Shown in pieces: positions 49,968 through 57,602 of a stretch of 64,000 nucleotides of DNA. The DNA is taken from positions 83,396-147,395 of the forward strand of contig DEKK01000008.1 of assembly GCA_002353815.1 (NCBI GenBank), given 5' to 3'. A model generated the notes under the pieces. It was not told the origin of the DNA. It ran no database searches and saw only the letters and a program-made list of their open reading frames with translations. Source of the DNA: Bifidobacteriaceae bacterium UBA2724. GTDB taxonomy: Bacteria; Actinomycetota; Actinomycetes; Actinomycetales; Bifidobacteriaceae. Position numbers and translations under genes: made by a program. Within the stretch, counting starts at the first letter, position 1. The number at the start of each line of letters is the position of its first letter.

Positions 49968-51193
49968 CAGAGGTTCTCCCCTTCCTTGGTTGCATCGGAA
50001 AACTGTGCGTTCTCGAGCTCGGCTGCGATGCGGGCCGCCTCGGCCGCCGCTTCCTCCATCGTGCGTGCGACGACGATGGAATCGTTGTGGGCGTTTTCGA
50101 GCGTTTCCAGACCTTCGGCCGCCGCGTTGCCGTCGAAACGGACGATGATCGGGGCCGTGCGCTCGATGGCCTTGAGCGCTTCGAGGATGCCTTCGGCCAC
50201 GAGCTGGCACGACGTGATGCCGCCGTAGACGTTGACGAAAACATCCCGGACATTCGGGTCGGCAAGCACGATCGAAAGACATTCGGCCATGACCTCGGCC
50301 GACGCTCCGCCTCCGATGTCAAGGAAGTTGGCGGGCTTGATGTCGGTTCCCTGCTGCTCCGCGGCGTCGGCGACGGCGTCAAGGGAGCTCATGACGAGAC
50401 CCGCACCGTTTCCGATGACTCCGACCTGACCGTTGAGACGCACATAGTGCAGTCCATGCGCCTTGGCGCGCAGCTCCAGCGGATCCTCGCCCGTCGTGTC
50501 GTCGAAACGCTTCCAGCCGTCATGGCGGAATGCGGCGTTGCCGTCGAGCGACACCTTGGAATCAAGTGCGCACAGCATCTTGCTGGACTCGTCGTTCGGG
50601 TCGCCGATCTTGGCAAGCGGGTTGATCTCGACGAGAGTGGCGTCGTTGTCTTTGAACGTCTGCCACATCTTGAGCAGGATTTCGGCCGCCTGGTCGTTGT
50701 CTGCGTGGTAGAACCCGATCTGCTCGGCCATGACCTTGGCGTCCGCCAGCGTGAAGTCCTTGTAGGGGTCGATGTGAAGGCGCTTGACGTACTCGGGGTG
50801 CTTCCGCGCGATTTCCTCGACCTCGGTGCCGCCTGCTGCGGTGGCAAGCACATCGTAGTCGCGCGACGTGCGGTCCACCGAGATCGACACGTAGTATTCA
50901 TGCAGGATGTTGGCCGCTTCGCAGACAAGCACACCGTGCACCTTGTGCCCGCGCACCTCCATGGGCAGGATTCGCTCCGCCAATGCGACCGCTTCATCGT
51001 GGTTGTTGGCGATTTTGACTGCGCCGGCCTGGCCACGGTGGCCGATTTTGGCCTGGCCCTTGATGACGCAGGGATACCCGATCTTGTCGGCAGCCTCCCC
51101 GGCTTCCTCCGCCGTCAGTGCGTAGATTCCCTCAGGGACGGGAATGCCCTTTTCCATAAAGAGCTGTCTGCCCTGATATTCATAGAGATCCAT
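49967..51193 (-). CDS. sucC: Succinyl-CoA ligase (ADP-forming), beta subunit
   Basis: ATP-grasp subunit that binds nucleotide and magnesium. It has 408 residues, with MDLYEYQGRQLF at the start, a KGQAKIGHRGQAGAVK nucleotide/phosphate segment near 45, EINPLAK near 195 and DIGGGASAE near 300. AGGGG precedes the ATG. CTGACG-17 bp-TAGAGG about 75 bp upstream (minus strand) is a possible promoter. In bifidobacteria without 2-oxoglutarate dehydrogenase, SucCD would supply succinyl-CoA from succinate for synthesis (inference). Confidence 0.96.
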   Translation of the reverse strand: MDLYEYQGRQLFMEKGIPVPEGIYALTAEEAGEAADKIGYPCVIKGQAKIGHRGQAGAVKIANNHDEAVALAERILPMEVRGHKVHGVLVCEAANILHEYYVSISVDRTSRDYDVLATAAGGTEVEEIARKHPEYVKRLHIDPYKDFTLADAKVMAEQIGFYHADNDQAAEILLKMWQTFKDNDATLVEINPLAKIGDPNDESSKMLCALDSKVSLDGNAAFRHDGWKRFDDTTGEDPLELRAKAHGLHYVRLNGQVGVIGNGAGLVMSSLDAVADAAEQQGTDIKPANFLDIGGGASAEVMAECLSIVLADPNVRDVFVNVYGGITSCQLVAEGILEALKAIERTAPIIVRFDGNAAAEGLETLENAHNDSIVVARTMEEAAAEAARIAAELENAQFSDATKEGENL

Positions 51194-51329
51194 GTCTCAA
51201 CCCCTTTTTTGCCGTGTGTGCCTTTGACACACCTCTACAAGACTAATTCGATTTCGTCAGTTTTGTTTCCGCCAGAATGGTTTTCGCACAAAATCGCGAA
51301 GGTCCTGCGGGGCGGCGCCGCTGCACAGG

Positions 51330-51908
51330 TCAGACCGGCATGGAGACGAGGGTGGAAATCGGCGCGTCCTTGAGCAGATCGCAGCCGTTGAGCCCCTTGA
51401 GCAGCATGATGAAGCTGAAGCCGGAGACGATGCCGCCGACGGATTCGATGAGCTGCTGGGCAGCGTGTGCCGTGCCTCCTGTCGCGATGAGATCGTCGAC
51501 GATGAGGACCCGTTCCTTCGGGGAGATGACGTCCTTCTCGATTTCGATGGCCGCGGTGCCGTATTCGAGGCTGTACTCGGCATGGACCACGGGCGGTGGG
51601 AGTTTGCCCGCCTTGCGCACGGCGACGAATCCTTTGCCCAGACGCGCGGCAAGCGGCACGCCAATGAGGAATCCCCTGGCTTCGAGCCCTGCGACGGTGT
51701 CGAACTCCGACGGGTCGACCGGCAACGCCTTCACCAGCGCATCGAGCAGGATTCCGAGTCCCTTGGCGTCGGCCAGCAGCGGCATGTAATCGCGGAAGTT
51801 GATTCCTTCCTTGGGAAACCCGGGTATCGAACGGAACAGCGAGATGAGATAATCAGCGTTGTCTTTTCCGACAAGCGAGAGTTTCTCGGGAACGATATCA
51901 GTTACCAT
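51330..51908 (-). CDS. apt: Adenine phosphoribosyltransferase
   Basis: Salvages adenine to AMP with PRPP. The 192-residue protein has FRSIPGFPKEGINFRDYMP (family N-terminal motif), GLEARGF, and the PRPP loop VLIVDDLIATGGTA near residue 145. AAGGAGCCAGC precedes ATG 51908; the frame extends upstream to 52109 without family similarity. In mycobacteria apt follows yajC-secD-secF; here it follows yajC directly. Confidence 0.95.
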   Translation of the reverse strand: MVTDIVPEKLSLVGKDNADYLISLFRSIPGFPKEGINFRDYMPLLADAKGLGILLDALVKALPVDPSEFDTVAGLEARGFLIGVPLAARLGKGFVAVRKAGKLPPPVVHAEYSLEYGTAAIEIEKDVISPKERVLIVDDLIATGGTAHAAQQLIESVGGIVSGFSFIMLLKGLNGCDLLKDAPISTLVSMPV

Positions 51909-52112
51909 GCTGGCTCCTTCCGCCATGAGGTCATCGGCTTCCACGATAGTCACCGAATGGACCGTCCGTGCTTTATCCGGCCGCATCGCAGCGGCGTTTT
52001 CATGATCCGACGCCGCGACGCGAATTACGATCGGATGTCCGTTACAGGGGGTCGAGTGACAAAAGGCCAGCATCTGCGACACGGAGTCGTGTGCTGACCT
52101 CTTCGCCATCGA

Positions 52113-52577
52113 TTACTTGTTGCTGTCGGCGTCCTCGGTTTCGGCCTCGTCGGCGTCAGCGTCATCCGCATCATCCTCGGAGGGGTTCTCATCGGACTCG
52201 ACGGTCTCGGACTCCCCTGCCTCGATCTGCGGAGCATCCTCCTGCGAATCGGCATCGTCGGCGTCGTTGTCTTCGGAATCCTTCTCGCCCTCGTCTGCGG
52301 GGACTTCGTCGGGACGGATCGGAGGCTCGATGACGCTGACCAGACGCCAACGGCTCACCGTGTCTTCGGACTTGAGAACGATTTCGTCATACTCAGGCAG
52401 CACTTCGACGACCTCGGCGAGCAGGCCGCTCTGCGTCGCCACCTTGTCTCCGGGCTTGAGATTGTCACGCCACTCCTCACGCCTCTTTATCGCCTCGTTC
52501 TGCTTCTTGGCAGGGGCAAGCATCATGACGGCCATGATGACGAGAGCAACGAGAAGAACGATGGATCCTGTATCCAT
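52113..52577 (-). CDS. yajC: Preprotein translocase accessory protein YajC
   Basis: Single-pass membrane protein associated with the Sec translocon. It has 154 residues: an N-terminal membrane segment (residues ~5-22), the YajC core (RREEWRDNLKPGDKVATQSG, EVVEVLPEYDEIVLKSED) and a C-terminal ~55-residue Asp/Glu/Ala-rich acidic tail. GGAGG before ATG 52577. secD and secF, which normally follow, are absent from this interval; apt comes next. Upstream DNA carries a cluster of GCCTGATAG repeats. Confidence 0.88.
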   Translation of the reverse strand: MDTGSIVLLVALVIMAVMMLAPAKKQNEAIKRREEWRDNLKPGDKVATQSGLLAEVVEVLPEYDEIVLKSEDTVSRWRLVSVIEPPIRPDEVPADEGEKDSEDNDADDADSQEDAPQIEAGESETVESDENPSEDDADDADADEAETEDADSNK

Positions 52578-52897
52578 GACAACCTCCAAATTCGGCGAAT
52601 GTGAATCGCGGCAGAGCGCGAGCTTGCCGGCGGGGAATGGTGCCGGCGCAGTGGGTGGCACTGTTCCGCTATCAGGCGGAACTCTGTTCAGTAAGAAGGC
52701 CAGGTGCTGGAGACAAGTGTCCAGAGCGTTCGAGCCATCTTCAAAGAGGTTAGTCCAGCGAATTGACATGATGGTGCGTCGTGAACGCCACGCAGCCGAA
52801 CCGGCTATCGCCGGTGTACCGAGTCTGCGCCTATCAGGCTCTGTGCCTATCAGGCAAGCCTCTGTGCCTATCAGGCGAGCGACGTCACGATGCCGGT
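52578..52897. other. Intergenic region ruvB-yajC with repeat cluster
   Basis: 320 bp without a gene on the 5' side of yajC. It holds the hairpin GTTCCGC-TATCAG-GCGGAAC (52663-52682) and the 16-bp repeats at 52824-52876. All contain CTATCAGGC (GCCTGATAG on the coding strand). Confidence 0.5.
52824..52876. repeat. Three 16-bp direct repeats upstream of yajC
   Basis: TCTGYGCCTATCAGGC at 52824-52839, 52840-52855 and 52861-52876; the first two abut, the third follows five bases. A fourth copy of the core CTATCAGGC lies in the loop and arm of the hairpin at 52663-52682. Each unit contains GCCT-ATC-AGGC, a small dyad. Confidence 0.85.
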
Positions 52898-53959
52898 CTA
52901 CAGCAACGCACCATCCTGCTGGGGCGGGGTAAGTCCCAGATGCCGCCACGCTTTGTCGGTGGCGACGCGTCCTCGTGGAGTGCGCATGAGGAATCCTTCG
53001 CGCACCAGATACGGCTCACAGACCGTCTCCAGAGTCTCGGCTTCCTCTCCGACCATCGCGGCGAGGTTCGACAGGCCGACGGGACCACCGTTGAACTGCC
53101 GGCACACGGCTTTGAGGACCGCGATGTCGAGGCGGTCGAGCCCCTCGGAGTCGATCTGGTAGAGATCGAGCGCGGAGGTCACGGCATCCGTATCGAGCTG
53201 GCCGAGGTCGTGGACCACTCCCCAATCGCGCACGCGCCTGAGCAGTCGGTTGGCGATACGCGGCGTGCCGCGGGACCTCATGGCCAGTTCCTCCGCCGCT
53301 TCGTCGCTGATGGCGACTTCCAGTACCTTGGCCGAGCGGTGGATGAGCTTTTTCAACTCCTCGACGGGGTAATAGTCGAGATGTGCGGTGAATCCGAAGC
53401 GTGCACGGAGCGGTGACGGCAGCATGCCCTCGCGGGTCGTCGCGCCGACCACGGTGAAGCGCGGAAGCGTCAGGGGGATTGACGAGGCGCCGGGGCCTTT
53501 GCCGACCATCACGTCGACTCTGAAGTCTTCCATGGCGATGTACATCATCTCCTCCGCCGCGCGCGGAAGACGGTGGATTTCGTCGATGAACAGCACCTCG
53601 CCTTCGTCCAAGGAGCTGAGGATCGACGCAAGGTCGCCCGCATGCTGGATGGCGGGGCCTGAGGTGATGCGCACCGGCACGCCCAGTTCGTTGGCCACAA
53701 TCATGGCCAGGGTGGTCTTGCCCAGTCCCGGAGGGCCGGCAAGGAGGATATGATCCGGCGGAACGCCACGTTTCTGCGCGGCCGTGAGGAAGAGCCGCAT
53801 CTGTTCCTTGAGCCTTGGCTGTCCGATGAAGTCGTCCAGCGAGTCCGGGCGAAGCTCCTCGTCCGACAGTGATTCGTTCGCCTGGGACTGCGCTGCGACC
53901 ATGCGGAGCGAATCTTCATTGGCGCCGTCGTTGAAATGAATCGTCTCGTTCATGGTCAT
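52898..53959 (-). CDS. ruvB: Holliday junction helicase motor RuvB
   Basis: AAA+ ATPase that drives branch migration with RuvA. It has 353 residues: Walker A GPPGLGKTT near residue 75, Walker B FIDEIH near 123, sensor GATTREGMLPSPLRARF and a C-terminal winged helix with RTPRGR. Start choice: AGGAG is six bases before ATG 53959; GTG 53962 and ATG 53953 are alternatives. The ATG overlaps the ruvA stop by one base. Confidence 0.96.
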   Translation of the reverse strand: MTMNETIHFNDGANEDSLRMVAAQSQANESLSDEELRPDSLDDFIGQPRLKEQMRLFLTAAQKRGVPPDHILLAGPPGLGKTTLAMIVANELGVPVRITSGPAIQHAGDLASILSSLDEGEVLFIDEIHRLPRAAEEMMYIAMEDFRVDVMVGKGPGASSIPLTLPRFTVVGATTREGMLPSPLRARFGFTAHLDYYPVEELKKLIHRSAKVLEVAISDEAAEELAMRSRGTPRIANRLLRRVRDWGVVHDLGQLDTDAVTSALDLYQIDSEGLDRLDIAVLKAVCRQFNGGPVGLSNLAAMVGEEAETLETVCEPYLVREGFLMRTPRGRVATDKAWRHLGLTPPQQDGALL

Positions 53960-54585
53960 CACAGGCTCCTGTCAAGACTGCGGAAGGCATACGAGAGCAC
54001 CTTGGCCTCGATTGCCTTGTCGTTGGGGAGCGGCGCGGGCAATCCCAGATCCTCGATGGCTTTCATCACGGCCCCCTTGGCCGCCCTCGGGTCCTTTCCC
54101 ATGTTGACCATCGCGTCGACGAGCTGCTGCGCGACAGTATCCGACATCTCCGGCGGCGTGGACGCCTCGGTTGGCTGGGCGTCGTCTATCACCAGCTTGT
54201 TCGCCAGTTCGAGGATGATTTTCTGGGCGCCCTTGCGCCCGAGGCCCGGGGCCTTCGTCAAAGCCGTCGTGTCCTGTTTGTGCAGGACAGCCGCGAATTC
54301 CTTCGGCGTGAATGTCGACAACACGCCCAGCGCGACCTTGGGGCCGATGCCGCTGACCTTGAGCAGCTGGCGGTACAGGTCGAGCTCTCCCTTGGTGAGG
54401 AACGCATAGAGGTTGATGGCGTCCTGCGACACGCTCAAGGAGGTCAGCACGTGCACTTCCTGACCCATGTGGATGCGACCCAGGTCGTTCGCGGGCATAT
54501 GCACGGCGAAGCCGATGCCATTGACATCGATGATGGCGATGTCGGACTCGACGGTCTCGACGGTGCCCGTGAGGCTTCCGATCAT
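53959..54585 (-). CDS. ruvA: Holliday junction-binding protein RuvA
   Basis: Tetramer that binds four-way junctions and recruits RuvB. The 208-residue protein starts MIGSLTGTVE, with an OB-fold domain, two helix-hairpin-helix motifs (LLKVSGIGPKVAL, APGLGRKGAQKII) and a small C-terminal RuvB-contact domain. AAGGAGGGGCTC precedes the ATG. Unlike compact ruvCAB operons, a 256-bp gap separates it from ruvC, and that gap holds a LexA-type operator and a -10. Confidence 0.96.
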   Translation of the reverse strand: MIGSLTGTVETVESDIAIIDVNGIGFAVHMPANDLGRIHMGQEVHVLTSLSVSQDAINLYAFLTKGELDLYRQLLKVSGIGPKVALGVLSTFTPKEFAAVLHKQDTTALTKAPGLGRKGAQKIILELANKLVIDDAQPTEASTPPEMSDTVAQQLVDAMVNMGKDPRAAKGAVMKAIEDLGLPAPLPNDKAIEAKVLSYAFRSLDRSL

Positions 54586-54698
54586 GAGCCCCTCCTTTCG
54601 CTCTACCATTGCTGCTCGCCGGCGCCACGAGTCGGCTCCCCAGGCAAGAAGCCGGCGGCCGCGGACAGGTACGGAATCCCTTGTGTGTATCTGCACAC

Positions 54699-54726
54699 AT
54701 CATAGCAGAATCGAACGGATGTTCGA
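54699..54726 (-). promoter_or_regulatory. ruvAB promoter with perfect LexA (SOS) operator
   Basis: TCGAAC-GGAT-GTTCGA (54711-54726) is a perfect 16-bp palindrome matching the actinobacterial SOS box (GAAC-N4-GTTC with flanking TC/GA). TATGAT on the minus strand (54704-54699) is a -10, so the operator covers the spacer and -35. TGTGTG/CACACA (54682-54699) is a further inverted repeat near the start of transcription. Confidence 0.8.
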
Positions 54727-54841
54727 CGGGTGTGTCGGCCCGGTGCGCGGTATTGGAAGCGCGCACGACCATGCGGACGGCCGCCTGGGCACGGACAGGC
54801 CAGACACCGCATGTGGATTCCCGCGTCGTCGTGCAGGCATT

Positions 54842-55426
54842 TCACATGTCGCGTCGAGCAGGCCCTTTCGCACGCCGTGCTTTCTGTGCTGCCTCGGCCC
54901 ATTGGCGCTGGGCGACGGTGAGGTGCTCTTCCCTTTCGCCGCCCTGGATCGCGCCGGCCGGACGCAGCGCATGGCAGATGGCCTGCGCCAAGGCGTCGGC
55001 AGCATCGGCGGGCTTCGGCATCTCGTTGAGACCGAGGATGCGCATCACCATGAACTCGACCTGCCGCTTTCCGGCCGTTCCGTTGCCGGTGATGGCGAGC
55101 TTCACTTCGGACGGCGTGTGAAGCGCCGTGGGTATCCCCCGCTGCGCCGCAGCCAGCATCGCGAGCCCGGCTACCTGGGCCGTTCCCATCACAGTGCTGC
55201 GGTTCTCCTGGGCGAAGACACGCTCGATGGACACGACGTCGGGTATGAACGTGTCGAGTTTGCCGCACAGACCGTTGTAGACCTTGAGAAGACGCAGGTC
55301 CTGCGGCTCGTCCGGAGAGGACCTCACCACGTCGACGTGAATAAAAGAAAGCCGGCGTGAAGCGCCGGCTTCGATGACGCCGACCCCGCACCGTGTCAGT
55401 CCGGGGTCGACACCGAGGATTCTCAT
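54842..55426 (-). CDS. ruvC: Holliday junction resolvase RuvC
   Basis: Endonuclease that cuts Holliday junctions. The 194-residue protein has the RNase-H-like core: MRILGVDPGLTRCG (catalytic Asp7), the IERVF segment (Glu) and DAADALAQAICHA (Asp pair near 145). AGGAGCCCAGCG precedes the ATG. It lies 13 bp after yebC and shares its promoter. Confidence 0.95.
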   Translation of the reverse strand: MRILGVDPGLTRCGVGVIEAGASRRLSFIHVDVVRSSPDEPQDLRLLKVYNGLCGKLDTFIPDVVSIERVFAQENRSTVMGTAQVAGLAMLAAAQRGIPTALHTPSEVKLAITGNGTAGKRQVEFMVMRILGLNEMPKPADAADALAQAICHALRPAGAIQGGEREEHLTVAQRQWAEAAQKARRAKGPARRDM

Positions 55427-55439
55427 CGCTGGGCTCCTG

Positions 55440-56198
55440 TTACTCAGCGTCCTCCAACTGCTGCATGACGTCGTCGGAAGCCGTCCAGTTGGAATAGATG
55501 TTCTGCACGTCGTCAAGATCGTCGAGTGCGTCGATGAGGTTGTTGACCTTCTGCGCGCCCTCGAGGTCGAGCTCGACCTCGTTCCTGGGGATCAGGGCGG
55601 TCTCGGCAGAGTCGTAGTCGATGCCGGCGTCCTGCAGGGCCTTGCGCACCGTCACCAGATCCGACGGATCGGTGGTGATGGTGTAGACGTCGCCGTCATC
55701 GGCAACGTCCTCAGCGCCTGCCTCGGCCGCGATTTCGAAGACCTTGTCATAATCGAGGCCCTCGGACGGCACCACGATCTGGCCCTTGCGGTCGAAGTTG
55801 AAGCTCACGGAACCGTTGGCGGCCAGGGAGCCGCCCTTCTTCGTGAGGGTGGAGCGCACGTCGGCGGCCGCACGGTTGCGGTTGTCGGTGAGGCACTGGA
55901 TGATGAGGCCCACGCCGCCGGGGGCATAGCCCTCGTACACGATCTCCTCGTAGTCGGCGCCGCCGGCCTCCTCACCGGAGCCGCGCTTGACGGCACGGGT
56001 GATGTTGTCGGCCGGAACGGAGCTCTTCTTGGCCTTGACGATGGCGTCGTACAGGGTCGGGTTGCCGTTCGGGTCACCGCCGCCGGTGCGGGCAGCGATT
56101 TCGATGTTCTTGATGAGCTTGGCGAACAGCTTGCCGCGCTTGGCGTCGATGGCCGCCTTCTTGTTCTTGGTTGTGGCCCACTTGGAATGTCCGGACAT
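55440..56198 (-). CDS. yebC: YebC/PmpR-family protein
   Basis: A 252-residue conserved protein that begins MSGHSKWATTKNKKAAIDAK and contains the YEGYAPGGVGLI and DNRNRAAADVR motifs of the family. Members act as transcription regulators or in translation of difficult proline stretches; which applies here cannot be told. It heads the yebC-ruvC unit and has a strong promoter with a RecA-NDp-like motif, suggesting damage-linked expression. AGGAGCAAT precedes the ATG. Confidence 0.94.
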   Translation of the reverse strand: MSGHSKWATTKNKKAAIDAKRGKLFAKLIKNIEIAARTGGGDPNGNPTLYDAIVKAKKSSVPADNITRAVKRGSGEEAGGADYEEIVYEGYAPGGVGLIIQCLTDNRNRAAADVRSTLTKKGGSLAANGSVSFNFDRKGQIVVPSEGLDYDKVFEIAAEAGAEDVADDGDVYTITTDPSDLVTVRKALQDAGIDYDSAETALIPRNEVELDLEGAQKVNNLIDALDDLDDVQNIYSNWTASDDVMQQLEDAE

Positions 56199-56241
56199 AT
56201 TGCTCCTGACTAAAACGGACTAATTACATACAAACGCTGTG

Positions 56242-56269
56242 ATTATAGAAACTATAAGCGACAAGTCAA
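56242..56269 (-). promoter_or_regulatory. yebC-ruvC promoter with RecA-NDp-like motif
   Basis: On the minus strand TTGACT, 16 bp, TATAAT forms a strong SigA-type promoter. Within it TTGTCGCTT, eight bases, TATAAT (56264-56242) matches the RecA-NDp consensus TTGTCRGTG-N8-TAnnnT at 7 of 9 left positions and fully on the right, with exact spacing. TTATAG-AAA-CTATAA (56243-56257) is a further dyad. Confidence 0.7.
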
Positions 56270-56274
56270 GCCTG

Positions 56275-57579
56275 TCACTCGTCCAGGCGTGAGCTGAACC
56301 GCCCCCGGCGCCCCGCACGGCCGTCGGAGACGCCTTGGCTCGCGGTGAACGGCGTGGTGCCCGCCAGGGCGTCGGCATACACGCTGAGGAGCTCGACGTC
56401 CACCCTGTCCCACTCGTATTTGCTCGCGCGTTTCACCCCACGCTCGCTCATCTCCTCAAGGACGGGATAGTTGGCGAGCAGCCCGATGACGTTCTGCGCC
56501 AGCGACTTGCTCTGCCCGGCGAGGAAGAGGTTCGCGGCCTTGCCGTTGTCCGAGACCGCTTTGAAAGCGGGCAGGTCGGATGCGACGACGGGGCAGCCCG
56601 CAGCCATGGCCTCGACGAGCACGATGCCGAAGCTCTCTCCCCCGGTCTGCGGAGCGATGTACAGGGTGAGCGACTTGTAGAAACGCGCCTTGTCGTCGTC
56701 CGAGATGCGCCCCAGGAACTCGACATGGTCGACGAGCGTGGGATCGATGCCGTGGAGGATCTTGCGGGCGGCCTGCTCGCCGTCGCCCGCGCACAGGAAC
56801 CTCGCATGCGGGTAGAACTTGAGGATGTGGCGCATCGCCTCGGCGTAGACGCGGAAGCCCTTGCGTTCCTCGCCCATGCGGCCGAGGAATCCGATGGTCG
56901 GCGCCGACGTGGTGCCCTTCCAGGCGGGGTTCGGCTCGGCTTCGGCGAAGAAACGCGTCTGGACGCCGTTGGGGATGATGCGCACGGGGATCGTGTCGTC
57001 GAGGTAATGCTGGGCGACCTTCCACGAGGACTCCGACACGCACACGGCCTGGCTGATGGCGAAGGACCGTTTGTGCAGGTAGTCGTGGAACACCTCCAGG
57101 GCCTTGGGGTAATGGTCGAACGACGAATGGAACGTCGCCACGTAGGGAGGATGCCTGAACCCCGGCTTGAGGGCTTTGTGCGGCAGGCTGGGCACCTCAG
57201 GCTCGTGCAGGTGCACGATGTCGAACTTGCCTTGGCGGATCCAGCGGCGCACGCGCATGCCTACGGCGCCGAAATAGCTCAGATGCGCCACGGAGCCGTT
57301 GTACTTGATCGAGAAACTCGTGCCGATGGTGTGCACCCACAGTGGCATGTCCTTGGTGCGGCGTCCCGGCGCGAGCACCTCCACATGGTGCCCGCGCTCC
57401 ATGAGCTCCTCGGCGAAATCGAGGATGTGGAACTGCACACCGCCGGGATATTCCATGGAGTACGGGCATATGATGCCGACGCGGAGCTTGCGGCCGTGCA
57501 ACGGGTCGAGCCCGGCCAGCTCCGACGCATCCATGGAATCGAGATCGGGATACTCGGGATAGCCGTCTCTAACAATCAT
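56275..57579 (-). CDS. pimA: GT4 glycosyltransferase, PimA-like (phosphatidylinositol mannosyltransferase)
   Basis: Probably transfers mannose from GDP-mannose to phosphatidylinositol at the inner face of the membrane. The 434-residue product has the GT-B fold: GIICPYSMEYPGGVQFHI (donor/acceptor loop, near 35), LHEPEVPSLP near 124, IPNGV near 202, and the EX7E motif GGESFGIVLVEAMAAG near 315. A ~30-residue N-terminal extension is present. Neighbours (PatA-like acyltransferase, PIP synthase-like gene, HIT) match the mycobacterial PIM cluster order. Sugar and acceptor are inferred from context. GAAGGACGAAGA precedes the ATG. Confidence 0.85.
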   Translation of the reverse strand: MIVRDGYPEYPDLDSMDASELAGLDPLHGRKLRVGIICPYSMEYPGGVQFHILDFAEELMERGHHVEVLAPGRRTKDMPLWVHTIGTSFSIKYNGSVAHLSYFGAVGMRVRRWIRQGKFDIVHLHEPEVPSLPHKALKPGFRHPPYVATFHSSFDHYPKALEVFHDYLHKRSFAISQAVCVSESSWKVAQHYLDDTIPVRIIPNGVQTRFFAEAEPNPAWKGTTSAPTIGFLGRMGEERKGFRVYAEAMRHILKFYPHARFLCAGDGEQAARKILHGIDPTLVDHVEFLGRISDDDKARFYKSLTLYIAPQTGGESFGIVLVEAMAAGCPVVASDLPAFKAVSDNGKAANLFLAGQSKSLAQNVIGLLANYPVLEEMSERGVKRASKYEWDRVDVELLSVYADALAGTTPFTASQGVSDGRAGRRGRFSSRLDE

Positions 57580-57602
57580 TCTTCGTCCTTCTCGTCGTAC
57601 GG

